Numbered from the stretch's first letter, positions 17,436 to 26,417 are shown. The stretch is DNA of 64,000 bases from Dysgonomonas sp. 25 (GCF_010501075.1 NZ_QVMN01000003.1:200292-264291); one strand, 5' to 3'. Made by a program: numbers and translations. Notes: generated from the letters alone by a model not told the origin.

Positions 17436-17720
17436 ATGAATGACAATAAATTCCTGTATGGCTCTATCTGCCTGACAGACATACCAAAAGAACTGATAAG
17501 AAAAAGCGAAAAAAATGGCAAACAATATCTCAATATTGGCATATCGCAGCTAAAAGAAAAAGGTAAATATGGCGACACACATGCCGTCATTGTCAATGTC
17601 CCTAAAGAGCAACGTCAACCCAATGACAGGACTATTTATATTGGTAATCTCAAAACTTGGGATGGTACAAGTTCCTCTCAGCAAGGAACAACACAAGAAG
17701 AAGATGATTTGCCATTCTAA
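17436..17720 (+). CDS. Small SSB-like single-strand DNA-binding protein
   Basis: 94 residues. A short beta-rich body (YGSICLTDIPKEL, QYLNIGISQLKEKG, HAVIVNV) ends in a flexible polar linker and the acidic-aromatic tail EEDDLPF. That tail is the same kind as that used by SSB to recruit partners. With the YqaJ nuclease just upstream this fits a recombination or replication SSB, although the body is shorter than a normal OB fold. A terminator-like hairpin follows at 17765-17795. Confidence 0.6.
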   Translation: MNDNKFLYGSICLTDIPKELIRKSEKNGKQYLNIGISQLKEKGKYGDTHAVIVNVPKEQRQPNDRTIYIGNLKTWDGTSSSQQGTTQEEDDLPF

Positions 17721-17764
17721 CGTATAAACACTTTTGTAATTCTAAATCAAGTAAACTATTTGAG

Positions 17765-17795
17765 GGGCTGCTGTTGTGAAACATCAGCCCTTTTT
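17765..17795 (+). terminator. Terminator after the recombination cassette
   Basis: GGGCTGCTG (17765-17773) pairs with CATCAGCCC (17782-17790) with one mismatch, followed by TTTTT. Confidence 0.75.
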
Positions 17796-17814
17796 CATTA
17801 AAAAGAGAAATAAT

Positions 17815-18507
17815 ATGAATAATAAAGAAAAAGAAATATTCGAGGCGGGTAAATATAAATGCCCGATTCCTATACCCAATATAAAAAAAGGCGATGTACT
17901 ATTCTGCAAGTCGCCAACTTCCATTTGGCTCTGTATTGTTTCCCATATCGAAGGAGACAAAGTGTATTACCACGCCAATTACAACATAACGGCTAAACTT
18001 TTGAATCTCGATGATTGGTTTCTGGTTGACTACATCAACCGCAAAGCCACTTCCGAAGAAAAAATATTCATGCTTAAAGAATTGGAGAAAAACAAACTCT
18101 GTTGGATTGAATCACAGAAGATTATTTTCCAGACCGATAAACTCTTAATTGTCCCTGATACTATCAACATCTTCCAATTGGGATATAATGATAAGCAGTT
18201 AGGAATTGGAACACAAAACGACTCGGTGATACTTCTAAGCTCAGAAAAGACCTACGGACTATATCATTTTCAATCAGAAATCTTTGAAAAAGTCGATTGC
18301 GTACTTATTCCCTGCAACTATAAAGACCTACAACCAAAAGATATAGCATTTAGAACAAAGAATAACCCCAACACCATAACACCCGATATTCAGAACCCTA
18401 TGGACTATGTGAAGATTATGGAACAAGGCTATGTATATATCTGTGGAGAATCATTACTAAAAGCTTACGATACAGAATTTTTCTGGTTTAAAGTCGTGAA
18501 AGGTTAA
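17815..18507 (+). CDS. Hypothetical phage protein
   Basis: About 230 residues from the ATG at 17815; an in-frame GTG at 17776 lies inside the preceding terminator and is rejected as start. The protein is beta-rich and repetitive in style, with several short 'x-KKGDVLF' and 'LQPKDIAFR' segments that resemble small SH3-like barrels. I do not recognise the family. Its stop overlaps the next start (TAATG), indicating coupling with the Cys-rich gene that follows. Confidence 0.6.
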   Translation: MNNKEKEIFEAGKYKCPIPIPNIKKGDVLFCKSPTSIWLCIVSHIEGDKVYYHANYNITAKLLNLDDWFLVDYINRKATSEEKIFMLKELEKNKLCWIESQKIIFQTDKLLIVPDTINIFQLGYNDKQLGIGTQNDSVILLSSEKTYGLYHFQSEIFEKVDCVLIPCNYKDLQPKDIAFRTKNNPNTITPDIQNPMDYVKIMEQGYVYICGESLLKAYDTEFFWFKVVKG

Positions 18508-18737
18508 TGGCAAAAAAGGGGATTGAAACCAAGAACGGAATCCCTGTCAGGTGCGAATACTGCTTACATAATCAGGGCGAAAACCAACGCTTTAAATACA
18601 TGTGGCATTGCTCGCACCTTTCTTTTTGCGTTGTATTTGGCTTGCGGTATTGCGAAGCGAAAAAGAATGGCAAAGGGGATTTCGAAATAGATAACGAAAA
18701 ATACAAAAAATGGGAATATATCAACTCGGAAAAATAA
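18507..18737 (+). CDS. Small Cys-rich phage protein
   Basis: 76 residues with CEYC, then WHCSHLSFC and YCEAKK, a spacing that could hold a zinc ion or an Fe-S cluster. It is coupled to the gene before by an overlapping stop/start and overlaps the adenine methyltransferase start by 28 bp. No family recognised; the ordered cysteines and tight packing are the support. Confidence 0.55.
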   Translation: MAKKGIETKNGIPVRCEYCLHNQGENQRFKYMWHCSHLSFCVVFGLRYCEAKKNGKGDFEIDNEKYKKWEYINSEK

Positions 18738-19372
18738 AAGCAATAAGAGGTGACTGCATGGACTATATGTTGGCATTGCCAGACAATACTTATGATTTAG
18801 CAATAGTTGACCCGCCCTATGGAATAGGCGAAGGAGGTAAGGATAAAAATAGGAGGAGAAAAGGAGAGGTTAGCAGAGTCGGATATAAAGATAGTTCCGA
18901 GTGGGATAAGTCTATACCCGACAAATCTTACTTTGATGAGTTATTCAGAGTTTCCAGAAATCAAATAATATTCGGGGCTAATTATATGGTTGAATATTTA
19001 AAACCCTCAATGGGATGGATTGTTTGGGACAAAGGAAACCATGCCGATTTCAGTGATTGCGAGTTACTATATACATCTTTTAATCGGGCATTAAGAAAAA
19101 TCTATGTGTATTATATGTCCGACTATAATGGAAAATGGCACTTAAAGATACACCCGACTCAAAAGCCGATAGAATTATATAAGTGGATTTTGGGAAATTA
19201 TGCGACTAAAGGCGATTCGATTCTTGATACTCATGGAGGTTCTTTTTCTCATGCAATAGCTTGTCACGATTTGGATTTTGACTTGACAATCATAGAAAAG
19301 GACAAAACATATTTCAATGACGCAATTAACAGATTGAAAACGCATCAGCAACAACTAAAAATGAATTTTTAA
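18710..19372 (+). CDS. Adenine-specific DNA methyltransferase (beta class)
   Basis: 220 residues. The catalytic DPPYGIG motif (near residue 32), the target-recognition-like middle, HPTQKP near residue 147 and the SAM-binding SILDTHGGSFS block come in the order DPPY first, SAM loop last, as in beta-class N6-adenine or N4-cytosine enzymes. The FxGxG-type loop is altered to THGGSFS, as in many phage DNA modification methylases. It lies with a cytosine methyltransferase and no cognate nuclease, so it probably protects phage DNA from host restriction. Its stop overlaps the next start. Confidence 0.85.
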   Translation: MGIYQLGKIKAIRGDCMDYMLALPDNTYDLAIVDPPYGIGEGGKDKNRRRKGEVSRVGYKDSSEWDKSIPDKSYFDELFRVSRNQIIFGANYMVEYLKPSMGWIVWDKGNHADFSDCELLYTSFNRALRKIYVYYMSDYNGKWHLKIHPTQKPIELYKWILGNYATKGDSILDTHGGSFSHAIACHDLDFDLTIIEKDKTYFNDAINRLKTHQQQLKMNF

Positions 19373-19551
19373 TGAATAGTGAAAAACAATTTGTTACTGT
19401 CCTAATTTGTAAGAGTCCGAAAACACAGATTCTCTTAGACAAGCGGCTTCCCGAAGAAGAAAAGCAAAAGCGTATCTCCCGATACCTCGATAAAGAAGGG
19501 AAGTTAAAGATTGATACAGTAAAAAATCACAACGTATATGGCATCAAATGA
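19372..19551 (+). CDS. Small hypothetical protein between the two methyltransferases
   Basis: 59 residues (MNSEKQFVTVLICKS...). The ATG overlaps the stop of the adenine methyltransferase (TAATGA) and the gene ends 14 bp inside the cytosine methyltransferase gene. A short beta strand is followed by a highly charged helix (KRLPEEEKQKRISRYLDKEG). No family recognised. Support is the seamless stop/start overlap on both sides. Confidence 0.6.
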   Translation: MNSEKQFVTVLICKSPKTQILLDKRLPEEEKQKRISRYLDKEGKLKIDTVKNHNVYGIK

Positions 19552-20986
19552 AAATAAAGAATTAGTATTACTTGATTTGTTTTCCGGCACAGGTGGATTC
19601 CATAAAGGACTTGCCGATGCAGGCTTCCAATTCAAGAAAACATATTATTCAGAAATAGATAAACACGCAATCGCAAACTATAAATACAATTATCCAAATG
19701 CAGAATACATCGGAGCAGTTGAAAATATCATTCAGTCGGGAATCAGACGACCAGACATTATCACATTCGGTTCGCCTTGCCAAGATTTCTCGCTTGCTGG
19801 AAACAGAGAAGGACTTGCAGGGAATAAAAGCTCCCTTATCAAAGAAGCAATTATCGCAATATCTCACTTCCGACCAGACATATTTATCTGGGAAAATGTT
19901 AAAGGAGCTTTCAGCTCAAACTCTCGCCGAGACTTTTGGGCGATTATCAAAGCGTTTGCCGACATTGGGGGTTATGCAATCGAATGGCAACTTGTTAATA
20001 CATCATGGCTATTACCCCAAAATCGTGAGCGAATATATCTTGTCGGACATCTTGCAACCTCTTTCCGAAATTGGCGAAACGTATTTCCTATCACACAAGA
20101 TGAAGGAATATCTCACAAAAAGGACGGAACAGACAAGCGACAATCACAAACCGAAAATTGTACAACAATCAGATGTAACTACGGACAAAGAGCAGACGAC
20201 ACATTCGTCAGGACAAGCCGCATAAAATCTGAAAACTCCAAAATAAATAAGGTTGGTAGGATTAGAAAAGGACAAGATGGGATTGTCATTAACGATAAAG
20301 GTCTATCATCAACAATAGTTGTAGGACATGGAGTCGTACCCATAATATTAGTTGATACAGATAAAAAAGATAATATTGAAATCGGAGACTCAATAGACCT
20401 CAAATCCGTAAATCAGGATAAACGTGGCAATGTCAATAGAAAAGGTATCACACCCACTTTAGATACACGTTGCTATCAAGGAGTAGTAGTACAACTCAAT
20501 CCTTCCACCGAAAGCAATAATAAACAGCCATACCAACAAAATCGAATTTATGGTACTGATGGCATTAGCCCTGCGATACCCACAGACTCTCGTAGCCCCC
20601 TTATAGCATCGCATAACACTTTCGTTGGCGACCCTGTACACTTCCACAAGGAACAACGGATATATACAGAAGTGACACCGACCATTCAGGCAAGTTATGG
20701 TACAGGAGGAGATAACATTCCTTACGTAAACAATATTCGCCGACTAACCGAAATAGAGTGCGAAAGACTACAAGGCTTTCCTGACAACTGGACTCGATAC
20801 GGAGACTATAATGGAGAAATCAAGTTATTGCCAAAAACTCAGCGATATAAACTATTAGGCAATGCTGTCACCGCAAAAATGGTTGAAATGATAGGCAAAA
20901 GGTTACTGACAAACTATAAGAAAGCTGATGCCATCAGGCTCTTTTATAGCAACCCTGATACCGAAGATAATCGACAAGCAGCATAA
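19538..20986 (+). CDS. DNA (cytosine-5)-methyltransferase
   Basis: 482 residues. Motifs of C5 methyltransferases are present in order: LDLFSGTGGFHKGL (SAM binding), FGSPCQDFSLAG with the catalytic Cys, IWENVKGA, QNRERIYLVGH, a long variable target-recognition region (about residues 195-395), and the closing RRLTEIECERLQGFPDNW and LLGNAVTAKM. The variable region is longer than in simple enzymes. As no restriction endonuclease is seen nearby, this is most likely a phage orphan methyltransferase for anti-restriction. Confidence 0.93.
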   Translation: MASNENKELVLLDLFSGTGGFHKGLADAGFQFKKTYYSEIDKHAIANYKYNYPNAEYIGAVENIIQSGIRRPDIITFGSPCQDFSLAGNREGLAGNKSSLIKEAIIAISHFRPDIFIWENVKGAFSSNSRRDFWAIIKAFADIGGYAIEWQLVNTSWLLPQNRERIYLVGHLATSFRNWRNVFPITQDEGISHKKDGTDKRQSQTENCTTIRCNYGQRADDTFVRTSRIKSENSKINKVGRIRKGQDGIVINDKGLSSTIVVGHGVVPIILVDTDKKDNIEIGDSIDLKSVNQDKRGNVNRKGITPTLDTRCYQGVVVQLNPSTESNNKQPYQQNRIYGTDGISPAIPTDSRSPLIASHNTFVGDPVHFHKEQRIYTEVTPTIQASYGTGGDNIPYVNNIRRLTEIECERLQGFPDNWTRYGDYNGEIKLLPKTQRYKLLGNAVTAKMVEMIGKRLLTNYKKADAIRLFYSNPDTEDNRQAA

Positions 20987-20996
20987 AATATTACTT

Positions 20997-21590
20997 ATGG
21001 ATGAAACAATACTGATTAATTATATGCGGAAGATTCGTAAGAAATTTCGATTCACCGCAGTAGAACAAGCCTTGTTTTACGAACTATTGGCAATACATAA
21101 GTCGGACAATTCAGAAATAATCTATTGCTCCAATACAGAACTGACAGACCGATTGAATATTGCAGAAAGTAGTCTTTATACAGCAAGGAAGAATCTAATA
21201 AAAGCAGGAATAATTGTCTATCAAGTTGGCAGAAGTACAAGAAGCGTAGGTCAATACTCTTTCAAGAAAGATACTATCTCCGACACTACCCCCGATACCC
21301 TTTTCTTCGCTTCCAGTAAAGGATTGAACGAAACTCCGTCACCAAAAAAGGCACGGGGAAAGACCTTCATTCCTCCTACTTTCGAGGAAGTCCAAGCCTA
21401 CTGCTTAGAGCGAAAAAACACTATCGACCCTCAGAAATTTATTGACTTTTATTCCGCTAAAGGTTGGATGATTGGCAAAAACAAAATGAAGGACTGGAAA
21501 GCCGCAATAAGGACATGGGAACAAAGCAGGAAAAATAATGAAAATAGGTCAGATTTTTCGAAACCAAAAGACTATGGCAAAGGATTCTGA
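20997..21590 (+). CDS. Phage replication initiator, winged-helix plus DnaD-like C-terminus
   Basis: About 197 residues from the ATG at 20997; the open frame extends upstream but overlaps the methyltransferase. The first 100 residues form a wHTH (FTAVEQALFYELLAIH, TELTDRLNIAESSLYTARKNLIKAG). The end (PTFEEVQAYCLERK, FIDFYSAKGWMIGKNKMKDWKAAIRTWEQ) is the DnaD-like tail common in phage O-type initiators. The next gene is a DnaC-like ATPase overlapping by 53 bp, so the pair probably opens the phage origin and loads the host DnaB helicase. Confidence 0.8.
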   Translation: MDETILINYMRKIRKKFRFTAVEQALFYELLAIHKSDNSEIIYCSNTELTDRLNIAESSLYTARKNLIKAGIIVYQVGRSTRSVGQYSFKKDTISDTTPDTLFFASSKGLNETPSPKKARGKTFIPPTFEEVQAYCLERKNTIDPQKFIDFYSAKGWMIGKNKMKDWKAAIRTWEQSRKNNENRSDFSKPKDYGKGF

Positions 21591-22200
21591 AAAAGTCCTG
21601 TCACCCGAATATATATCACGACTACGCATACTTCTATCCAACATAATCAAAGAGCAAATTCCCAACTTCATATATGACGACCTCAACACGGACGTAATTG
21701 CCAACCTGTTCCTGTACTACACAGGACAGGTTAGCGATTACAACCTCCGTAAAGGAATTTGGCTTATGGGAGGAAATGGAGCCGGCAAAACAAGCCTGTT
21801 ACAAATCTTTTCGGAGTTCGGAAAAAGAAGATATGATGGATTTAAAATATTTGATTGCAGCAAAGTAGCCAACGATTACGCAATCAATGGCGACCTCGAT
21901 GTCTACACATACAATCAAAATGGATATAGTCGCCGAGCCGTAGATATGGCATTTGATGAATTAGGGCGGGAAACCATACCAGCCAATCATTTCGGGCAGA
22001 AGCTCAATGTCATGCAGCACATACTACATATCCGCTACAACCTGTGGAGAACCGAAGGAGTGCAAACCTATATCACAACCAACTGCGATGCAGATGAAAT
22101 ACATGCCCTGTATGATAGCCCTAACGACAGATTTATTTCAGACCGCATACGGGAAATGTACAACATTATCCATTTGGGAGGCGAATCACGAAGAAAGTAG
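21538..22200 (+). CDS. DnaC-like AAA+ helicase loader
   Basis: 220 residues from 21538 (an ATG at 21574 is an alternative start that reduces the overlap with the initiator gene). Walker A is GGNGAGKTSL near residue 78 and Walker B MAFDELG near 140; sensor-type ITTNCDADE follows, the usual DnaC/IstB pattern. It would act with the preceding initiator to load host helicase. The window contains no phage helicase, primase or polymerase, which agrees with dependence on the host replisome. Confidence 0.85.
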   Translation: MKIGQIFRNQKTMAKDSEKVLSPEYISRLRILLSNIIKEQIPNFIYDDLNTDVIANLFLYYTGQVSDYNLRKGIWLMGGNGAGKTSLLQIFSEFGKRRYDGFKIFDCSKVANDYAINGDLDVYTYNQNGYSRRAVDMAFDELGRETIPANHFGQKLNVMQHILHIRYNLWRTEGVQTYITTNCDADEIHALYDSPNDRFISDRIREMYNIIHLGGESRRK

Positions 22201-22225
22201 TAATAAAATTAATCTAAGTAAAATT

Positions 22226-22588
22226 ATGATAAAAGGCTTTGATAAAGAAACCCAACCATTATCAGCATACGAAAAGGATATTTTGTTGCCGATACTCATT
22301 AAAGGTCTAAGAGCGAGAATAGGGAAAGAATACGCAGTAACAAATAAGCAGATAGTAAAATCCCTGAGTCCCGGACATAAAATATCCGATACACGGGTTC
22401 GCAAAATCATTAACTACATACGGATTAACGACCTCGTTCCTGCGCTTATCGCTACATCGGCAGGATATTATATCGCCCAGACAGAGGCAGAACTACTCGA
22501 TTACGAAAGAAGCCTCGAAGGGCGTGAAGATGCTATTCGCACGGTTCGGCTTAGTATCGAGAGGCAAAGAAAAGCAATATATAACTAA
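22226..22588 (+). CDS. Winged-helix phage protein
   Basis: 120 residues from the ATG at 22226. The central part (EKDILLPILIKGLRARIG, VTNKQIVKSL, ISDTRVRKIINYIRIND) has the helix pattern and wing of a winged-helix DNA-binding domain, followed by a charged helical tail (EGREDAIRTVRLSIERQRKA). It follows the helicase loader gene by 25 bp. Such small proteins are frequent in Bacteroidetes phage replication regions; the function is unknown. Confidence 0.65.
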   Translation: MIKGFDKETQPLSAYEKDILLPILIKGLRARIGKEYAVTNKQIVKSLSPGHKISDTRVRKIINYIRINDLVPALIATSAGYYIAQTEAELLDYERSLEGREDAIRTVRLSIERQRKAIYN

Positions 22589-22640
22589 GAATAATAAAAC
22601 TTCCCAAACCATTCACTTTTACAAAACCACTCCTTAAATA

Positions 22641-23525
22641 ATGAAACTCTTACAAAAAGAACGTAAGGCTATCGAATTTATCCGAAAAGCCTCAGACCTT
22701 GCATTGTCAATGAGTGACGAAGGCTTTCATGTGGCTTTCTCTGGTGGGAAAGATTCACAAACGCTTTATCACCTAATGCAGCTTTCGGGATGCAAATTTA
22801 CGGCTCACATGCAAGTGACCACAATCGACCCGCCTCAGTTAATGCGCTTTGTTCGGCATCAGTATCCAGAGGTTCAGTTACACCTTCCTAAGAAAACTAT
22901 GCGAGAACTTATAATCGAGAAACGTATGTTGCCAAGTCGCAGGGCAAGGTATTGTTGTAAGGAATTAAAGGAACATGCAGGAAGTGGCACATGCACCTGT
23001 GTCGGAATACGTGCAGCCGAAAGTGTCAACAGAGCGAAGCGTCAACCAATCGAAAAGGAATTGAAAAGAAAGCCAGCATATAAACCTGTCTACGAAATTG
23101 ACGGGACAAGTCTGGTGGAAAAAGTAGGCGGGTTCGACTTATTCGATATGAAAACCGAAACAGTTGTTACATGCGTCAAAGGTACTGACAAGATAATCTT
23201 ATCTCCGATATTTTCTTGGACTGACAACGATGTCTGGACTTTCATTCGAGGTAACAATATTCCGTATTGCAATCTTTATGATGAAGGACACCAACGTTTA
23301 GGCTGTCTTTTTTGCCCGATGGCATCCAAAAGGGAAAAGACTTTAATGCTTAAACAGTTCCCACGCTTTGCCGAGAGATTCTACCTCCCTGTAATCAGGC
23401 AAATCATGGCAATGGGAAGCTATGCTTCGTTTGATTCTGCCGAGAGTGTATTCGATTGGTGGATAGGTAGAGACAATATAAAAACATGGCATGCAAAAAA
23501 AACATACGCCCAATTACAATTTTAA
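22641..23525 (+). CDS. PP-loop ATP pyrophosphatase (PAPS reductase/DndC-like family)
   Basis: 294 residues. The adenylation PP-loop is FSGGKDS near residue 35. A Cys set follows: RARYCCKEL, GTCTCVGIRAAES and GCLFCPMAS. Together these are typical of PAPS-reductase-fold enzymes such as DndC and related phage proteins rather than assimilatory CysH. They activate a substrate with ATP and often handle sulfur or an Fe-S cluster. The gene is followed after 3 bp by a radical SAM gene. The pair may modify DNA or a nucleotide, but the substrate cannot be read from the sequence. Confidence 0.85.
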   Translation: MKLLQKERKAIEFIRKASDLALSMSDEGFHVAFSGGKDSQTLYHLMQLSGCKFTAHMQVTTIDPPQLMRFVRHQYPEVQLHLPKKTMRELIIEKRMLPSRRARYCCKELKEHAGSGTCTCVGIRAAESVNRAKRQPIEKELKRKPAYKPVYEIDGTSLVEKVGGFDLFDMKTETVVTCVKGTDKIILSPIFSWTDNDVWTFIRGNNIPYCNLYDEGHQRLGCLFCPMASKREKTLMLKQFPRFAERFYLPVIRQIMAMGSYASFDSAESVFDWWIGRDNIKTWHAKKTYAQLQF

Positions 23526-23528
23526 ATT

Positions 23529-24392
23529 ATGAAAATAGGACTTATTGACGTAGATGGTCGCAATTTTCCAAACCTCGCTTTGATGAAAATTGCAGCCTAC
23601 CACCGACAGGAAGGTGACACCGTTGAATGGTGCAACCATTTCGAGCAGTACGACAAAGTATATAAATCCAAAGTATTTACTTTCACCCCTGACGATACCA
23701 CCCATATCCAAGCAACTGAGATTATAAAAGGCGGTACAGGCTACAACTCCTTTGAAGAACTCTTTTGCGATTCCATACAGCCCGACTATTCGATATACCC
23801 CATGTATAAAGAAGCATACGGATTCCTTACAAGGGGCTGCATCCGCAACTGTTCGTGGTGTATTGTCCCCAAGAAAGAAGGAACTGTCAAACCATATCGA
23901 GATATTGAAGAAGTTATGCAAGGACGAAAGTCGGCAATACTGATGGATAACAATATTCTTGCCTCCGATTATGGTCTGGAGCAAATTGAGAAGATAATCA
24001 AACTTCGTTATCGGGTAGACTTCAATCAAGGCTTGGATAGCCGTTTGGTGACGGACGAGATTGCCAAAATGCTATCGCAAGTACGATGGATAGAATACAT
24101 ACGCTTTGCCTGTGATACAATGGCAGCCGTAGCACCTTTGAAGGAAGCCCTAAACAAACTCAGAAAACACGGATTCAATAGGCGAGTCTTTGCCTATCTG
24201 CTTGTCAAGGACGTAGAAGATGCCTACAAACGTAGCCAAATTCTCAAAGAACTTGGAATCGTGCCATTCGCTCAACCGTACAGGGACTTTTCCAATAACA
24301 AAGAACCATTGCCGGAACAAAAACGCTTTGCTCGCTATGTCAACCGCAAAGCGATATTTTATTCAACCGATTGGGAAAATTATAAAAGATAA
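23529..24392 (+). CDS. Radical SAM family protein
   Basis: 287 residues. GFLTRGCIRNCSWCIVPKKEG near residue 100 gives a CxxxNCxWC cluster motif for [4Fe-4S]-SAM. Upstream residues (MKIGLIDVDGRNFPNLALMKIAAYH) look like a partial B12-binding-type Rossmann region. The rest (RVDFNQGLDSRLVTDEIAKML, RFACDT) matches the radical SAM barrel. It is 3 bp from the PP-loop enzyme gene, strongly suggesting a joint pathway. Radical SAM/PP-loop pairs are seen in phages; their reaction is unknown to me. Confidence 0.85.
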   Translation: MKIGLIDVDGRNFPNLALMKIAAYHRQEGDTVEWCNHFEQYDKVYKSKVFTFTPDDTTHIQATEIIKGGTGYNSFEELFCDSIQPDYSIYPMYKEAYGFLTRGCIRNCSWCIVPKKEGTVKPYRDIEEVMQGRKSAILMDNNILASDYGLEQIEKIIKLRYRVDFNQGLDSRLVTDEIAKMLSQVRWIEYIRFACDTMAAVAPLKEALNKLRKHGFNRRVFAYLLVKDVEDAYKRSQILKELGIVPFAQPYRDFSNNKEPLPEQKRFARYVNRKAIFYSTDWENYKR

Positions 24393-24397
24393 CAGAT

Positions 24398-24691
24398 ATG
24401 AAAATAGCTACTATATTAAAATCGAACCTTGCTATTACCCATAAGCAAGGCGAAAAGATTCGGGACAGGATTATCAAGAAACTCTATCATGGTAAGCGGG
24501 TAACTGTCGATTGTGGCGGACTGATTGCTATGACCACACAATTCCTGAAACCCATTTGCGAAATTGTACTGCTATATTCCCAAGACTTTCTGAACGAAAA
24601 TGTCCGATTTACAAATATCAGGAAGATTAATGCCCTTCTACTCGAACATTGTATTGATAACATTTTAAAAACTAAAGAAGATGATAAATAA
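24398..24691 (+). CDS. STAS-like domain protein (DUF4325-like)
   Basis: 97 residues. The pattern GEKIRDRIIKKLYHGKRVTVDCGGLIAMTTQFLKPI resembles STAS-like domains that accompany anti-sigma or kinase-like proteins. Helix, then strand 'vtvdcggl', then 'qfLkpi' are in the expected places. It lies 5 bp after the radical SAM gene and overlaps the next gene by 11 bp. The family call is moderate; no partner kinase is visible here. Confidence 0.5.
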   Translation: MKIATILKSNLAITHKQGEKIRDRIIKKLYHGKRVTVDCGGLIAMTTQFLKPICEIVLLYSQDFLNENVRFTNIRKINALLLEHCIDNILKTKEDDK

Positions 24692-25511
24692 AGAATTAGA
24701 AGATTTTTGCTGCAAGCTGCATATCCAGCCATCCGAGCTTTCAGGAACATCACAAAAACAGCCCCTACCATTGTATCGGGCTGTTTTTTCTTATCTAATG
24801 TACCCTACTTATACACAGACGCAAATAGGTCGGTTGTTCAACCGCAAGCCTTCTGCAATAAACACCTCCATGAGTCGGCTGAAAGACGCTCTTTCGGTTG
24901 GCGATAAAAGCGTCATTCGGATTTTTGATATACTCAATATTAATCCCAATTTCATTTCCACGAGTAAACCTGAATTTAACTCTTTCAGCAAACAAGTTTA
25001 CGAGGCCAACAAACTAAAAGGATTTCACGATACTATACACCCCGACAAGCATCACCTTTGCCTTATTGTCAGTGAACTCATGGAAGCCATCGAAGCCGAT
25101 AGGAAAGGTCGTAGAGCCAACTTGCTTAAATACGAATTTTGTATGGATAAAGTGGCAAAAGAGGATAAAGATGCTACGTTCCCCAAATATTTCAGGGAGT
25201 ATATTAAAGATACAGTCGAGGATGAATTAGCTGACGCAGTAATACGCTTGTTCGACTTTGCAGGAGCAAGGAGTTACGACCTTAGCAATATTCCGTTTTC
25301 CTCCAACCAAAAAAGGAATAGCCTTTTTACTGAAAGCATTTGGGATATAATCATAGAATTAGTTGCATGTGAAGAAGAAGAAGCGGTATTTTGTGCTATC
25401 CGAAAAATAGAAGAACTATGTAAAATTCTAAACATAAATCTCTGGAAACATGTAGAATTAAAACTGAAATATAATAAATATCGTCCGTACAGGCATGATA
25501 AGCTATATTAA
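24681..25511 (+). CDS. DnaA-domain-IV-like HTH fused to a MazG-like pyrophosphohydrolase
   Basis: 276 residues with two parts. Residues ~28-75 (LYRAVFSYLMYPTYTQTQIGRLF, RKPSAINTSMSRLKD) look like the DnaA C-terminal DNA-binding helix-turn-helix. Residues ~105-200 contain HLCLIVSELMEAIEADRKGR and DTVEDELADAVIRLFDFAG, the ExxE...ExxD metal pattern of MazG/dUTPase-type NTP pyrophosphohydrolases. Such an enzyme would hydrolyse nucleotides, for example to exclude a base from phage DNA or dampen ppGpp signalling. It ends the early operon and overlaps the convergent HTH gene by 4 bp. Confidence 0.7.
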   Translation: MINKELEDFCCKLHIQPSELSGTSQKQPLPLYRAVFSYLMYPTYTQTQIGRLFNRKPSAINTSMSRLKDALSVGDKSVIRIFDILNINPNFISTSKPEFNSFSKQVYEANKLKGFHDTIHPDKHHLCLIVSELMEAIEADRKGRRANLLKYEFCMDKVAKEDKDATFPKYFREYIKDTVEDELADAVIRLFDFAGARSYDLSNIPFSSNQKRNSLFTESIWDIIIELVACEEEEAVFCAIRKIEELCKILNINLWKHVELKLKYNKYRPYRHDKLY

Positions 25512-25978
25512 TCCGAACATTCGCTTTTCTCTTTTTCCTCTCTGAGTTTTTCCACGCATTTTTGTAATTCCTCTTTGTTTTTACGCAAAACTGTTATCTC
25601 CGAAGTTTGATTCTGGCTATACATCTGTATATTACCCAAAGCAAGGGATAAATATTTGATAATCTCTGTAAGTTCATTTGCTGATATTTCGGCTACTTCT
25701 TCTTCTCCTTTGAGCTTTACCCGCATATTAGTATTGTGAAACAACAGGTTTTTATGGTAGCCATGTCCAGTGATAAGCCATTCAAGGCTTATTTCTGGAT
25801 AAACTTTCGAGATAAGATTCAAATTATCACTATTTATACAGCTTTTTTTTTGCAATAAAAAACTCTTGGATAAATTCGTCTTTTCATAGAAACCCTTATG
25901 ACTTTCCCCTATTAATTTCAAAAATAAGATTAACCTTTCCCTAATTGACAACTCTTTTAACTTGTCTTGATTTTCCAT
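25508..25978 (-). CDS. HTH regulator with coiled-coil tail
   Basis: 156 residues. The N-terminal part (SIRERLILFLKLIGESHKGFYEKTNLSKSFLLQK and YPEISLEWLITGHG) is the Bacteroidetes variant of an XRE/bacteriophage CI-type HTH. The C-terminal 60 residues form a predicted coiled coil (ITVLRKNKEELQKCVEKLREEKEKSE). It faces a 440-bp intergenic region carrying dyads at 26206-26225 and 26259-26274, probably its operators, and diverges from 26418. A second repressor at the early/late border could time late or lysis genes. Confidence 0.7.
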   Translation of the reverse strand: MENQDKLKELSIRERLILFLKLIGESHKGFYEKTNLSKSFLLQKKSCINSDNLNLISKVYPEISLEWLITGHGYHKNLLFHNTNMRVKLKGEEEVAEISANELTEIIKYLSLALGNIQMYSQNQTSEITVLRKNKEELQKCVEKLREEKEKSECSD

Positions 25979-26205
25979 GTTAGATAAATTTTATAATCAA
26001 AGTTTTAATTAAATTCTTAATCGACTTTTGTGTGACTGTAATTCCGTATGCCAATTTATACAAAAATAAGTTTTATTCTATTATATACTGAATATCAATA
26101 TTTAAAATTTGATTTTCAACCCCTAAATAATCAAATTTAATAATGTTGTGGTTAAAAAACTTTTCGGAAATACGATTTATATTGCTGCAAAATTAACATT
26201 CTGAA

Positions 26206-26274
26206 TAAAAGTTTTGATACTTTTACTGAATACTAAGGGCTAAAATTATGAATATTAGGATTATAATTATAATC
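26206..26274. promoter_or_regulatory. Candidate operators in the 25979-26417 intergenic region
   Basis: TAAAAGT (26206-26212) and ACTTTTA (26219-26225) form a perfect dyad with a 6-bp spacer, and GATTATAATTATAATC (26259-26274) is a perfect 16-bp palindrome. The 439-bp AT-rich gap between divergent genes shows no ORF and no RNA gene that I can support. Confidence 0.45.
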
Positions 26275-26417
26275 ATTCGACTTAGCTTATTTTCAATTAG
26301 TGAGGCAAATCTACGAAAATCTATATATTAAAATCAAAACGACAGAATGAAAAGGACAATCATATACAAAAGAATTATTACCTAAATATTTTATACAATT
26401 TAATATAGCTTATAGAT

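Noticed and set aside
19698-20225. 175-codon open frame inside the cytosine methyltransferase gene
   Set aside because: Same strand, other frame, within conserved methyltransferase motifs; no recognisable domain.
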